A stretch of 64,000 bases of DNA from Accumulibacter sp031732795 (GTDB lineage: Bacteria; Pseudomonadota; Gammaproteobacteria; Burkholderiales; Rhodocyclaceae): the NCBI GenBank assembly GCA_031732795.1, contig JAVMKC010000097.1, positions 1 to 64,000 of the forward strand. Direction: 5' to 3'. Below are positions 26,053 to 35,377 of this stretch, in pieces (the first letter of the stretch is position 1; each line of letters opens with the position of its first letter). The notes beneath the pieces were generated by a model that saw only the letters and a program-made list of their open reading frames with translations, had not been told where the DNA came from and did not search any database. The translations under genes and the position numbers were made by a program.

Positions 26053-26793
26053 ATGTCGCGACTCAACGAACTCGATTTGCCGTTCTCGTTGCTGCAGTTC
26101 TATGCCACGGCTCCGTACGCCTGCAGCTATTTGCCGAACCAGCGTGCGCGCTCGCAGGTGGCAACGCCGACCCATCTGATCAATACCGAGGTCTACGGGC
26201 ATCTGGTTCGCCGCGGCTTCCGGCGCAGCGGCGTGTTCACCTACCGGCCGAACTGCGACACCTGCCAGGCCTGCGTTCCGGTACGTTTGCTCGCCGATCG
26301 TTTCACGCCAAACCGCAGCCAACGCCGCAGTATCCGCGCCCACGCCGATTTGCGGGCTCGTGAGTTGCCTCTGGCGTTCCGCGACGAACACTACCGACTG
26401 TATCTGCGTTATCAGGCCGCCCGGCATGCTGGCGGCGGCATGGACCAGGACGGTCATGAGCAATACACGCATTTTCTGCTGCAAAGCCGGATCGACACCC
26501 GCCTGATCGAGTTCACCCACCACGACAAGCCGTGCATGGTCAGCATCGTCGATGTGCTCAATGACGGCCTGTCGTCGGTCTATACCTTTTACGACCCCGA
26601 CCTGCAGCCGGCCAGCCTGGGCACGTACAACATCGTCTGGCAAGCCGCCCAGTGCGTCGCCAATGGCCTGCCTTATCTTTACCTCGGCTACTGGATTCGG
26701 GATTGTTCGAAAATGTCCTACAAAGCGCATTTCAAACCGCTGCAGGGACTGATCGACGGGCAGTGGCGGGAATTGCTTCCCTCCTCCGGCTGA
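26053..26793 (+). CDS. bpt: Aspartate/glutamate leucyltransferase
   Basis: A 246-residue ATE1-fold transferase of the bacterial Bpt type, which adds Leu to N-terminal Asp or Glu for ClpAP degradation. The conserved cysteines in CDTCQACVPVRL (residues near 75-85), the N-terminal YPCSYLP-like segment (YACSYLPNQRARSQV) and LYLGYWIRDCSKMSYKAHFKP near the C-terminus are present. It is adjacent to aat, giving a two-enzyme N-end-rule module. Confidence 0.94.
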   Translation: MSRLNELDLPFSLLQFYATAPYACSYLPNQRARSQVATPTHLINTEVYGHLVRRGFRRSGVFTYRPNCDTCQACVPVRLLADRFTPNRSQRRSIRAHADLRARELPLAFRDEHYRLYLRYQAARHAGGGMDQDGHEQYTHFLLQSRIDTRLIEFTHHDKPCMVSIVDVLNDGLSSVYTFYDPDLQPASLGTYNIVWQAAQCVANGLPYLYLGYWIRDCSKMSYKAHFKPLQGLIDGQWRELLPSSG

Positions 26794-27325
26794 CCACGAA
26801 ACGGGAATCCGTGCTCGATTCGCAACCGCCACCGCGCGTCAGACGTGACATGCGCTCGACGGTCTCGAACAGAGAGAAATCAGACCGTCGATTGCGGCCA
26901 ATTCTGCCGCCAATTGCTGGACAAAATGCGGTGATTTGCGGCAAACTGGCGCCGATGATGAAGTAAACGATAACGTCGCCCGTCGCTGAAAAACGCTGAA
27001 AAAATATCCGGCAGCTTGTAGCTATTCCCCATGGCATCAGCAGTCTCATTCCGATCCGTCCAAGCCGTCTCTGCGGATATCACTGGCCAGCGTGGCACAA
27101 CCCGGTACGATCAAACCGATTTCGGCGCTTTTGGATACTCTCGCGCTCGGCCAGCGTACCCCCGTCGTTCGAACCGTCCGTTACCGGTCAGGAAACGACC
27201 GATGACTCACCAGCGACCGGTTGTCTTGAAAACCGATTTCGAATCACCCGTCACTTCATGCACGAGATGCTGAAGCCTTTGCCAGAACCACCCGCGGTGT
27301 CGCCCTGCGTCGGAGAAGAAAACCC
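26794..27325. other. Intergenic gap between bpt and accB
   Basis: About 530 bases. Open frames exist but none has a ribosome site, family match or convincing codon pattern. A leader and promoter for accB-accC must lie here; no hexamer pair stood out. Confidence 0.4.
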
Positions 27326-27778
27326 ATGGATTTGCGAAAACTGAAAAAATTGATCGATCTGGTCGAAGAGTCGAGCATCACCGAACTCGAAATCAACGAT
27401 GCCGAGGAGAAGGTCCGGATCGTCAAATACGCCGCTCCCGGCCAGCACGCTTACATGGTCCCCGCCACGCCGCAACCGTCGATGGCCGCCGCGCCTGCCG
27501 ACACCACGGCGGCCCGGGCGGCGGCCGAACCCGAATTGCCCGAGGGCGAGGTGATCAAGGCGCCGATGGTCGGTACGTTTTATCGCGCTTCCAATCCGGG
27601 AGCCGAGCCTTATGTCCAGGTCGGCAGCGTCGTCAAGGCCGGTGACACCTTATGCATCATCGAGGCGATGAAACTGCTCAATACGCTGGACGCCGAAGTC
27701 GGCGGAACGGTCAAAGCCATTCTGGTGGAGAACGGTCAGCCGGTTGAATACGGCGAGCCGCTGTTCGTCATCGGCTGA
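27326..27778 (+). CDS. accB: Biotin carboxyl carrier protein of acetyl-CoA carboxylase
   Basis: A 150-residue BCCP. The N-terminal helix DLRKLKKLIDLVEESSITELE is followed by an Ala/Pro-rich linker (residues 40-70) and the biotinyl domain with the thumb and the biotinylated Lys116 in EAMKLLN. It carries CO2 between AccC and the carboxyltransferase in fatty-acid synthesis. accC follows after 131 bases. Confidence 0.96.
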   Translation: MDLRKLKKLIDLVEESSITELEINDAEEKVRIVKYAAPGQHAYMVPATPQPSMAAAPADTTAARAAAEPELPEGEVIKAPMVGTFYRASNPGAEPYVQVGSVVKAGDTLCIIEAMKLLNTLDAEVGGTVKAILVENGQPVEYGEPLFVIG

Positions 27779-27909
27779 GCGGTTGGTGGTCTGCTTTTCG
27801 TGCGGGTCCATCACCGCTCACTTTCAACACCCCCGCTCTGCGGCCATTTCGCGCCGGAGCGTCGCGTCAATCGCCAAGCCGGCTGACCGATCAAGGAGAT
27901 ACTGAGCAC

Positions 27910-29274
27910 ATGTTCGGCAAAGTTCTTATCGCCAACCGCGGAGAAATCGCCCTGCGCATCCAGCGCGCCTGCCGTGAGTTGGGCATCAAGACGGTGGTGG
28001 TTCATTCCGAAGCGGACCGCGAGGCAAAATATGTCCGTCTCGCCGACGAATCGGTGTGCATCGGCCCGGCGCCCTCGGCGCAAAGCTATCTCAACGTTCC
28101 GGCGATCATCTCGGCAGCCGAAGTGACCGACGCCGAAGCGATTCATCCGGGGTACGGCTTTCTGTCCGAAAACGCCGATTTCGCCGAACGGGTCGAATCT
28201 TCGGGTTTCGTGTTCATCGGCCCACGGCCGGAAACGATCCGCCTGATGGGCGACAAAGTGTCGGCCAAAGAAGCGATGCGTGCTGCCGGCGTCCCTTGCG
28301 TACCCGGCTCGGAAGGCGCTTTGCCGGAAGATCCGAAAGAGATCGCGCTTACCGCCAAAGCCATCGGCTATCCGGTGATCATCAAGGCGGCGGGCGGCGG
28401 CGGCGGCCGCGGCATGCGGGTGGTGCATACCGAAGCCGCGTTGCTCAACGCCGTGGCGATGACCCGTGTCGAAGCCCAGAATTTTTTCGGCAACCCGAAC
28501 GTCTATCTCGAAAAATATCTGGAAAATCCAAGGCATATAGAAATTCAGGTGCTTGCCGACAGTTTCCGCAACGCCGTTTACCTGCGCGAGCGCGACTGTT
28601 CGATGCAACGGCGACACCAGAAAATCATCGAAGAAGCGCCGGCGCCGGGGATCGCCATCCGGCACATCGTCCGTATCGGCGAACGCTGCGCCGAAGCCTG
28701 CCGGCGGATCAATTACCGCGGCGCCGGCACCTTTGAATTCCTTTACGAAAACGGCGATTTCTATTTCATCGAAATGAACACCCGCATCCAGGTCGAACAT
28801 CCGGTAACCGAGCAAATCACCGGCATCGATCTGGTCGCCGAGCAGATTCGCATCGCCGCCGGCGAAAAACTGCGTTTCCGGCAACGCGATCTGGTTTTTC
28901 ACGGCCATGCCATCGAGTGCCGGATAAACGCTGAAGATCCTTACACTTTCGTGCCTTCGCCCGGCAAGATCGCTTTCTACCATCCGCCCGGCGGTCCGGG
29001 AATTCGCGTGGACTCGCATATTTTCCAAGGCTATACGGTTCCCCCGCACTACGATTCGATGGTTGCCAAAGTCATCGCCTACGGCGACAGCCGCGACCAG
29101 GCCATCCGTCGCATGCGCACCGCGCTCTCGGAAATGACCATCGAAGGAATCAAAACCAACGTTCCGCTGCATCAGGAGTTGATGCACGACGCCCGCTTCG
29201 TCGAGGGGGGAACCAGCATCCATTACCTCGAACACCGGCTGGCGGCCAAAGACGAGGTCAACAAGGGCGGCTGA
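27910..29274 (+). CDS. accC: Biotin carboxylase subunit of acetyl-CoA carboxylase
   Basis: A 454-residue ATP-grasp enzyme that carboxylates the biotin on AccB. Seen are IANRGEIALRIQRACRELGI at the N-terminus, the glycine-rich loop AAGGGGGRGMRVV, the catalytic region FIEMNTRIQVEHPVTE, and the C-terminal domain HGHAIECRINAEDP. A strong ribosome site (aaggag) precedes ATG 27910. It is adjacent to prmA, as in many proteobacteria. Confidence 0.97.
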   Translation: MFGKVLIANRGEIALRIQRACRELGIKTVVVHSEADREAKYVRLADESVCIGPAPSAQSYLNVPAIISAAEVTDAEAIHPGYGFLSENADFAERVESSGFVFIGPRPETIRLMGDKVSAKEAMRAAGVPCVPGSEGALPEDPKEIALTAKAIGYPVIIKAAGGGGGRGMRVVHTEAALLNAVAMTRVEAQNFFGNPNVYLEKYLENPRHIEIQVLADSFRNAVYLRERDCSMQRRHQKIIEEAPAPGIAIRHIVRIGERCAEACRRINYRGAGTFEFLYENGDFYFIEMNTRIQVEHPVTEQITGIDLVAEQIRIAAGEKLRFRQRDLVFHGHAIECRINAEDPYTFVPSPGKIAFYHPPGGPGIRVDSHIFQGYTVPPHYDSMVAKVIAYGDSRDQAIRRMRTALSEMTIEGIKTNVPLHQELMHDARFVEGGTSIHYLEHRLAAKDEVNKGG

Positions 29275-29290
29275 GACCGCCTGTCCGCCG

Positions 29291-30187
29291 ATGGCCTGGC
29301 TCTCGATCAGCCTCCACACCGACGACCGGCACGCCGAAGCGCTGGCCGACGCTTTTCTGGCGCACGGCGCCTTGTCGGCGAGCATCGAGGATGCCGATGC
29401 CGGCACGGCGGATGAAACCCCGCAATTCGGCGAACCGGGATCACCAACCCACCCGGGCTGGCAACACTCACGAGTCGTCGCCCTGCTGCCCGCCGATGCC
29501 CGGGCCGTCGATCTGGTCGCCGATTGCGCGCGTTCAGCCGGTCTGGCCACCACTCCCGAGTTCAGCGAAGAATGGATCGCCGAGCAGGACTGGGTGCAGT
29601 TGACCCAATCGCAGTTCGAGCCGATTCGCATCGCCGACCGGCTATGGATCGTTCCCTCGTGGCATCAGGTGCCTGAACCGCCGGCGGTGGCTCTGGTGCT
29701 CGACCCGGGAATGGCTTTCGGCACCGGCTCGCACGCGACGACGCGCTTGTGTCTCGAATGGCTGGAACGGACGCCGCTGGCCGGAAAATCGCTGCTCGAT
29801 TACGGTTGTGGCTCGGGAATTCTGGCCATCGCCGCCGCCAAACTCGGCGCGCGCCAAGGACAGGTATGGGGTATCGACATCGATCCGCAAGCGGTGAGCG
29901 CCTCGCGAGACAACGCCGAACGCAATACCGTCGAGGTCACCTTCCTCGACGCGGCGCATCCCCTGACCGGAACTTTCGACGTGGTGATCGCCAACATCCT
30001 CGCCAATCCGCTGCGCGTTCTGGCGCCGGCGCTTTGCGGCTATCTGAACCCTGGCGGCACCTTGGTTCTGTCCGGGATTCTCGTCGACCAGGCCGCCGAA
30101 CTGATCGCCATCTATGCCCCCTGGCTGTCGCTGTCGGTGGTCGACAGCCGCGACGGCTGGGTCTGTCTCGCTGGCAACAGGACCTAA
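29291..30187 (+). CDS. prmA: Ribosomal protein L11 methyltransferase
   Basis: A 298-residue SAM-dependent enzyme that trimethylates L11. It has the N-terminal L11-binding region, the linker ending in LVLDPGMAFGTGSHATTRLC, motif I SLLDYGCGSGILAIAA and motif IV FDVVIANILANPL. It lies 16 bases after accC and two bases before the DUF3426 gene. Confidence 0.96.
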   Translation: MAWLSISLHTDDRHAEALADAFLAHGALSASIEDADAGTADETPQFGEPGSPTHPGWQHSRVVALLPADARAVDLVADCARSAGLATTPEFSEEWIAEQDWVQLTQSQFEPIRIADRLWIVPSWHQVPEPPAVALVLDPGMAFGTGSHATTRLCLEWLERTPLAGKSLLDYGCGSGILAIAAAKLGARQGQVWGIDIDPQAVSASRDNAERNTVEVTFLDAAHPLTGTFDVVIANILANPLRVLAPALCGYLNPGGTLVLSGILVDQAAELIAIYAPWLSLSVVDSRDGWVCLAGNRT

Positions 30188-30189
30188 CG

Positions 30190-31305
30190 ATGCGTACCGC
30201 CTGCCCGGCTTGCCAAACCGTATTCCACGTCACCTCGGCGCAATTGCGCGCCCGTTCCGGACGTGTCCGCTGCGGCCACTGTGCCGCGGCGTTCAATGCT
30301 CTCGAGCAACTGGTCGACGACGTTTCGCCCGGCCAGCCGACGGCCGACACCCCGATCACGCCGGCACCACCGCCGACCAGCAACGAATTCCTGGAACAGC
30401 CGGCCGACGTCTGCGCACCTGGCACGACGCCAGGCGAGGAGACCCGCGAAACCATCGAGCCCGCCGATGCCGCGCCGCAAACGCCGGCCGCGACGGATGA
30501 GCCGGGGATGGAAACGAGAAACCAGGCGCCGGACATCGAGCCACCGGTCATCGAACCACCGGTCATCGTTCCGGACCACCAACACGTCCCTCTGACGGCT
30601 GAGGAAGCTTCCCCACCGGACGACGGCGCCTCCGGAGAACCCCTCCCGACCAGCGAGTCATCGGCCGGAATGGACGCCGAAGTCGGCACCCCAGCCACCC
30701 CAGTCACCCCCCTCATCCCGGTCGAACCCGCGCCAAAACCGGTAACCGGCGAAACCAACGAACCGCCGGATTACCGGCGCTGGGTCGCCAATTCGAACGG
30801 CACGCCGGTACCCGTCGCCAGCCGACAGCCGTACCGCGGACTGTACGCGCTGACCGCCTCGTTGCTGCTGCTGGCATTGGTCGGGCAAATGCTGTTCCAC
30901 TTCCGCACACCGCTCAGCGTCGCCTTCCCAGCGTTAGAGCCGACGCTGACGGCCCTGAGCAACGCGCTGGGGACGACGATGCCGTTGTCCCGCCACATCG
31001 AGCAGATCGGCATCGAAAGCTCGGATCTGCAAATCGAACGCGGCCCGAACCGGACCTTGGCTCTGCAGGCAACGTTGCGCAACCGCGCCGACTATCCGCA
31101 GGCGTATCCGGCCCTGGAATTGACGTTGACCGACGTCAACGAAACGGTGCTGGTCCGACGGGTGTTGTTACCCGAAGAGTATCTGTCGCCACCAGCCGCC
31201 GATGATCCGGCTTTTCCAGCGCATGCCGACCTCGATGTTCGGCTGTGGCTGGCCGCCAAAGAGGTCGACTCCAGCGGCTACCGGCTCTACGTGTTTTATC
31301 CCTGA
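30190..31305 (+). CDS. MJ0042-type zinc ribbon / DUF3426 membrane protein
   Basis: A 371-residue protein with an N-terminal four-cysteine zinc ribbon (RTACPACQTVFHV and VRCGHCAAAFNA, residues 2-38), a long Pro/Thr/Glu-rich linker to about residue 190, one membrane helix (GLYALTASLLLLALVGQMLF) and a C-terminal DUF3426 domain with LALQATLRNRADYPQAYPALELTLTD. Function unknown. Its place after prmA is conserved in betaproteobacteria. The linker contains the short direct repeat IEPPVIEPPVI. Confidence 0.88.
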   Translation: MRTACPACQTVFHVTSAQLRARSGRVRCGHCAAAFNALEQLVDDVSPGQPTADTPITPAPPPTSNEFLEQPADVCAPGTTPGEETRETIEPADAAPQTPAATDEPGMETRNQAPDIEPPVIEPPVIVPDHQHVPLTAEEASPPDDGASGEPLPTSESSAGMDAEVGTPATPVTPLIPVEPAPKPVTGETNEPPDYRRWVANSNGTPVPVASRQPYRGLYALTASLLLLALVGQMLFHFRTPLSVAFPALEPTLTALSNALGTTMPLSRHIEQIGIESSDLQIERGPNRTLALQATLRNRADYPQAYPALELTLTDVNETVLVRRVLLPEEYLSPPAADDPAFPAHADLDVRLWLAAKEVDSSGYRLYVFYP

Positions 31306-31338
31306 TTTCACCTCTGCATCGTCAAAAGGCGCCACCTC

Positions 31339-32274
31339 ATGCCCACGCTCATTTGCGGTTCCATCGCTTTCGACAACATCATGGTTTTCCATGATCGCTT
31401 CAAGAATCACATCCTGCCGGAGCAGATTCATATTCTGAATGTGGCTTTTCTGGTCCCGGAAATGCGTCGTGAATTCGGCGGCTGTGCCGGCAACATCGCC
31501 TACAACCTCAAGCTGCTCGGCGGCGAGCCGCTGATCATGGCCACGGTCGGCGACGACGCCGATCCCTATCTCCAGCGCCTCGACGAACTCGCCCTGTCGC
31601 GCAAATACGTTCGGCGGATCAGCGACAGCTACACCGCCCAAGCCTTCATCACCACCGACCTCGACGACAACCAGATCACCGCTTTTCATCCCGGCGCGAT
31701 GAGCTTTTCGCATCACAACCGGGCCAGCGACGCCAAGGAAGCGACGCTGGCCATCGTCGCGCCGGACGGCCGCGACGGCATGCAGCAGCACGCGCGCGAT
31801 CTGGCCGATGCCGGCGTCCCGTTCATCTTCGATCCAGGCCAGGGCCTGCCGATGTTCAGTGGCGAGGAATTGTTGCAATTCATGCGCTTGGCCACCTACG
31901 CCTGTTTCAACGATTACGAAGCCAAGCTGCTTTCAGACCGTACCGGCCGGTCGCTGGAACAACTGGCCGAAGAGGTAAAGGCCTTGATCGTCACCCTGGG
32001 CGGTGCGGGATCACGGATTTACGCTGATGGACGTTGCGTCGACATTCCCGTCGCTCCGGCCGAGCAGTTGATCGACCCCACCGGCTGCGGCGACGCCTAC
32101 CGCGCCGGCCTGCTCTATGGCATCGCTGCCGGCTGGGACTGGTCGAAGACCGGTCGTCTAGCGGCGGTGATGGGATCCATCAAGATCGCCCACCGCGGCG
32201 GACAGAATCACCGCCCCACGCGCCAGGAAATCGCTTCCCATTACGCTCAGGCTTTCGGCGAACATCCCTGGTAG
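31339..32274 (+). CDS. PfkB-family carbohydrate kinase (adenosine-kinase-like)
   Basis: A ribokinase-fold sugar or nucleoside kinase of 311 residues. It shows the N-terminal GGCAGNIAYNLKLLG substrate motif and the C-terminal signature DPTGCGDAYRAGLLYG with the catalytic Asp and anion hole. The absence of the longer ribokinase lid and the adenosine-kinase-like start SIAFDNIMVF suggest a nucleoside or sugar substrate that I cannot fix. Start ATG 31339. It stands 33 bases after the DUF3426 gene and may share its transcript. Confidence 0.85.
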   Translation: MPTLICGSIAFDNIMVFHDRFKNHILPEQIHILNVAFLVPEMRREFGGCAGNIAYNLKLLGGEPLIMATVGDDADPYLQRLDELALSRKYVRRISDSYTAQAFITTDLDDNQITAFHPGAMSFSHHNRASDAKEATLAIVAPDGRDGMQQHARDLADAGVPFIFDPGQGLPMFSGEELLQFMRLATYACFNDYEAKLLSDRTGRSLEQLAEEVKALIVTLGGAGSRIYADGRCVDIPVAPAEQLIDPTGCGDAYRAGLLYGIAAGWDWSKTGRLAAVMGSIKIAHRGGQNHRPTRQEIASHYAQAFGEHPW

Positions 32275-32667
32275 CGTAGCCACGCAGCGAACCGAAGGAT
32301 TTAACGACGGGGAGCTTCGCTGTCGATGGCGACGTTCGAGATGTGCTCGACACTCAGACGTCATCCGACGCTGAAAGACCGTCACCGGAGCAAGCACCGC
32401 TCGGCAAGTGCGGATCAAAGGGAGCACGTTTCAACAAATCATCAACAAACTGATTGCAGATCGATTTTCAGGCACGCCCTTCTTTTTCGCATATCTCGAA
32501 ACCTTTTTCGCATACTGGCGACCTGTGCCATAATCGGGTCGCCATTTTTTTCGGCTGTTTCCACCGTGCCGTTTCAGTGGCCCGATCGACTCAGCGGCCC
32601 GGTCTGTCCATGAGGTCCAGCGAGCGATCCTAGGAGGAGTCTGTTCTTATTTGAGGAGGGTTGGCTC
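32275..32667. other. Gap before the TRAP genes
   Basis: A 393-base gap. The only features noted are a possible -10 (cataat near 32527) with weak -35 support and the ribosome site gaggagg just before the TRAP small subunit. No gene is seen. Confidence 0.4.
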
Positions 32668-33255
32668 GTGAATGGTTTGCTCACGCTATCGAAATGGATC
32701 GATGCGCTCACCGAACGGGTCGGCAAATCGATCATCTGGCTGGTCTTGTTGGTCACTTTGATCGCCGCCGGCAATGCGCTGATGCGTTATACCGTCAATT
32801 ACAGTTCGAACGCTTTTCTCGAAATTCAATGGTACCTGTTCTCGACGATCTTTCTGTTCGGCGCCGGGTATACCTTGATGCGCAATGAACATGTGCGCAT
32901 CGACCTGATCGCCGGCCGGTTGTCCAGGCGCGCACAAACCTGGATCGACATTTTCGGGATCCTGTTCTTCCTGCTGCCGATGGCGGTAACGGTGATGTAC
33001 CTGTCATGGCCGATCTTCGTTCTGGCTTGGCAAAACAACGAGCAGTCGAGCAACGCCGGCGGCCTACCGTTGTGGCCGGTACGATTAGTAGTCCCGATCG
33101 GCTTTTTTCTGCTGGTGATCCAGGCGATTTCGGAACTGATCAAGCGCATCGGCTTCCTGCTCGGCCGCTGCGCCGATCCGACCGAAAAATCGCACAAGAT
33201 GACCTCGGAAGAAGAACTGGCACTGGCGATCAAGGCGCAGAAAGGAGAGTCGTGA
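32668..33255 (+). CDS. TRAP transporter small permease (DctQ family)
   Basis: A 195-residue membrane protein with four helices, the usual DctQ topology (for example IIWLVLLVTLIAAGNALMR and WIDIFGILFFLLPMAVTVM). It pairs with the large permease encoded next, overlapping it by one base. It starts at GTG 32668 after gaggagg. TRAP systems import organic acids, sialic acids or taurine-like compounds; the cytoplasmic tail is longer than usual and charged. Confidence 0.9.
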   Translation: MNGLLTLSKWIDALTERVGKSIIWLVLLVTLIAAGNALMRYTVNYSSNAFLEIQWYLFSTIFLFGAGYTLMRNEHVRIDLIAGRLSRRAQTWIDIFGILFFLLPMAVTVMYLSWPIFVLAWQNNEQSSNAGGLPLWPVRLVVPIGFFLLVIQAISELIKRIGFLLGRCADPTEKSHKMTSEEELALAIKAQKGES

Positions 33256-34751
33256 TGGCCGAATTTCTGATTGCCAACATGGCGCCGATCATCTTCGTCT
33301 CGATGGTCTTCTTCCTGCTGGTCGGTTTCCCGGTGTCGTTCGCGCTGGCCGCCAACGGCATTTTTTTCGCCCTGATCGGCATCGAACTCGGTCTGCTCGG
33401 CCCGCAGCTCTTTCAAGCGCTGCCGGACCGCATTTTCGGGATCATGAGCAACGACACCCTGCTGGCGATTCCCTTTTTCACCTTCATGGGGCTGATTCTC
33501 GAACGCTCGGGAATGGCCGAAGACCTGCTCGATACCATCGGCCAGTTGTTCGGCCCCTTGCGCGGCGGTCTGGCTTTCGCAGTCATCTTCGTCGGCGCAC
33601 TTCTGGCAGCGACCACCGGCGTGGTCGCCGCCTCAGTGATTTCGATGGGTCTGATCTCCCTGCCGATCATGCTGCGTTACGGTTACGACACCAAGCTCGC
33701 CACCGGCGTCATCGCCGCATCGGGCACCCTGGCGCAGATCATTCCGCCTTCGCTGGTGCTGATCATCATGGCCGATCAACTGGGCAAATCGGTTGGCGAC
33801 ATGTACGCCGGAGCGTTTGTTCCCGGGCTGGTCCTCACCAGCTTCTACATCGCCTACGTGGCACTGGTTTCGATAGTCAAGCCGTCCTGGGCACCAGCGC
33901 TGCCACCGGAAGCGCGGACCTTGCGCGGCGGATTGTTGATGGCGCGGGTGTTGACCACGCTGGTGCCGCCGCTGATGTTGATTTTCCTGGTCCTGGGAAC
34001 CATTTTTCTTGGCATCGCCACGCCGACCGAAGGCGGCGCGATGGGTGCCACCGGCGCCCTGATCCTGGCGCTGCTGCGCAAGCGGCTGTCCTGGTCGCTG
34101 CTCAAACAGGCCATGGAGACCACCGCCAAATTGACGACTTTCGTCGTCTTCATCCTGGTCGGCGCACGGGTGTTTTCGCTGACCTTCTACGGCGTCGATG
34201 GTCACAAATGGGTCGAGCATCTGCTGACTGGTTTGCCAGGAGGCGAAGTCGGCTTCCTGATCGTGGTCAATGTGTTGATTTTCCTGCTGGCTTTCTTCCT
34301 CGACTTTTTCGAGCTGTCGTTCATCGTCGTTCCCTTGCTCGGCCCGGTCGCGCAGACTCTGGGCATCGACCTGATCTGGTTCGGCGTGCTACTGGCGGTC
34401 AACATGCAGACCTCGTTCATGCATCCGCCCTTCGGTTTCGCGTTGTTCTACCTGCGTTCGGTGGCACCGTCTTCGGTCAAGACGACCGACATCTATTGGG
34501 GGGCGATTCCCTTCGTCTGCATCCAGATCCTGATGGTCGCCGTACTGATCGCCTTCCCGCAGCTGGTGACCCTGGGTCTCGATACCGACGAAAAAGTTGA
34601 CCTCGACGCGGTGCAAATCGAGACACCCACATCCGACTACGGCACATCTGCTCCCCCCTCGACCGACAACACCTCCGGCAAAGTACCCGAAGGCAGCGAC
34701 GACGCGGCTAAAGCCATTCTCGAATCGTTGAAACAGGAAAAGGGGAAATAA
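33255..34751 (+). CDS. TRAP transporter large permease (DctM family)
   Basis: A 498-residue membrane protein with about twelve helices, containing the DctM signatures FFTFMGLILERSGMAEDLLD, GTLAQIIPPSLVLIIMADQ and ATPTEGGAMGATGALIL. The C-terminal 60 residues are hydrophilic and rich in Asp/Thr/Ser, which is unusual. It is followed by the tmRNA gene on the other strand. No periplasmic DctP subunit is encoded near, so the binding protein must come from elsewhere. Confidence 0.92.
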   Translation: MAEFLIANMAPIIFVSMVFFLLVGFPVSFALAANGIFFALIGIELGLLGPQLFQALPDRIFGIMSNDTLLAIPFFTFMGLILERSGMAEDLLDTIGQLFGPLRGGLAFAVIFVGALLAATTGVVAASVISMGLISLPIMLRYGYDTKLATGVIAASGTLAQIIPPSLVLIIMADQLGKSVGDMYAGAFVPGLVLTSFYIAYVALVSIVKPSWAPALPPEARTLRGGLLMARVLTTLVPPLMLIFLVLGTIFLGIATPTEGGAMGATGALILALLRKRLSWSLLKQAMETTAKLTTFVVFILVGARVFSLTFYGVDGHKWVEHLLTGLPGGEVGFLIVVNVLIFLLAFFLDFFELSFIVVPLLGPVAQTLGIDLIWFGVLLAVNMQTSFMHPPFGFALFYLRSVAPSSVKTTDIYWGAIPFVCIQILMVAVLIAFPQLVTLGLDTDEKVDLDAVQIETPTSDYGTSAPPSTDNTSGKVPEGSDDAAKAILESLKQEKGK

Positions 34752-34908
34752 GCGGGAAAATAAGCCGAGTCCGCAGCCTCCAGACAACGGATCGCCAAGC
34801 ACACCACTCGCAGAAGCCACCGCCGGTGGTGTGCAAATCCAGCTCTGGAATCGATCCTCAAACGCAAGAAAGCGCAAGAAAGCGCGCGCGGAGGCAGCAA
34901 TGACGACG

Positions 34909-35186
34909 GGGACCGAAGTCCCCGCCGGCTTTTCTTCGGTTACAAGGCTAAAGCGGCCTCGGCATAGGCCTTAGGCGGCCAGTGCGAAACGCTCATCGTT
35001 GGCGTTTATGGATTTGCGCGATTTACGTTCGTCGCCTCTCGAGTTGCCTGCGCACCTTTGCCCGCCCTGTCGAAACCGGTGCACCCCCACCTAAGAACGG
35101 AAGGCTACGCTACTGCCCTTAGGTGGAGGTGAGGGGAATCGAACCCCTGTCCAGAACGCCTCCAGATTGCCGGAATTACAACCATG
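34909..35186 (-). ncRNA. ssrA: Transfer-messenger RNA, circularly permuted (two-piece) gene
   Basis: On the minus strand the tRNA-like 3' piece comes first: T-arm aggggttcgattcccct and acceptor strand cacctcc plus A (35131-35124), then CC. About 33 bases later comes the 5' piece, gggggtg (35088-35082) followed by the universal caccggtttcgacagg. The two acceptor strands pair over seven bases (one G-U). The resume codon and tag frame at 35003-34971 encode ANDERFALAA and a TAA stop. The spacer can extend the acceptor helix (acctaag/cttaggt), as expected of a precursor cut to give two RNAs. A hairpin with loop ttcg (about 34925-34906) closes the 3' side. The end positions are estimates; the start rests on the promoter at 35192-35220. 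Confidence 0.93.
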
Positions 35187-35191
35187 CGCCG

Positions 35192-35220
35192 ATTATGGGG
35201 GCAGAAACGGTATTTTTCAA
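35192..35220 (-). promoter_or_regulatory. Sigma-70 promoter of ssrA
   Basis: Minus-strand TTGAAA (35220-35215) and CATAAT (35197-35192) are 17 bases apart. The predicted start falls near 35185, just at the pairing partner of the tmRNA 5' domain. The IS3-family insertion begins about 108 bases upstream of the -35 box, so the promoter looks intact. Confidence 0.65.
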
Positions 35221-35377
35221 GCCGATGGTCACCGGCTATGTACCCTGACCTCAAAGATGAAGAGCAATGAAGAGTAACTTTTGCCAGGAGATAAAGCGTT
35301 GCGATGGAAACGAACGACAAACACTTGTGAATCGCCCCGTGTTTTGAGGAGGCTCCAACTGTTGAGAAGATGGAGCC

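Noticed and set aside
34906..34935. Hairpin with a nearby T run as a terminator for the TRAP operon
   Set aside because: The stem is more likely part of the tmRNA 3' domain on the other strand, and five bases separate it from only four T on the plus strand.
35105..35320. tRNA-like sequence with ggttcgattcccct on the minus strand
   Set aside because: It is the T-arm of tmRNA; no anticodon arm is present and the universal tmRNA 5' sequence follows.
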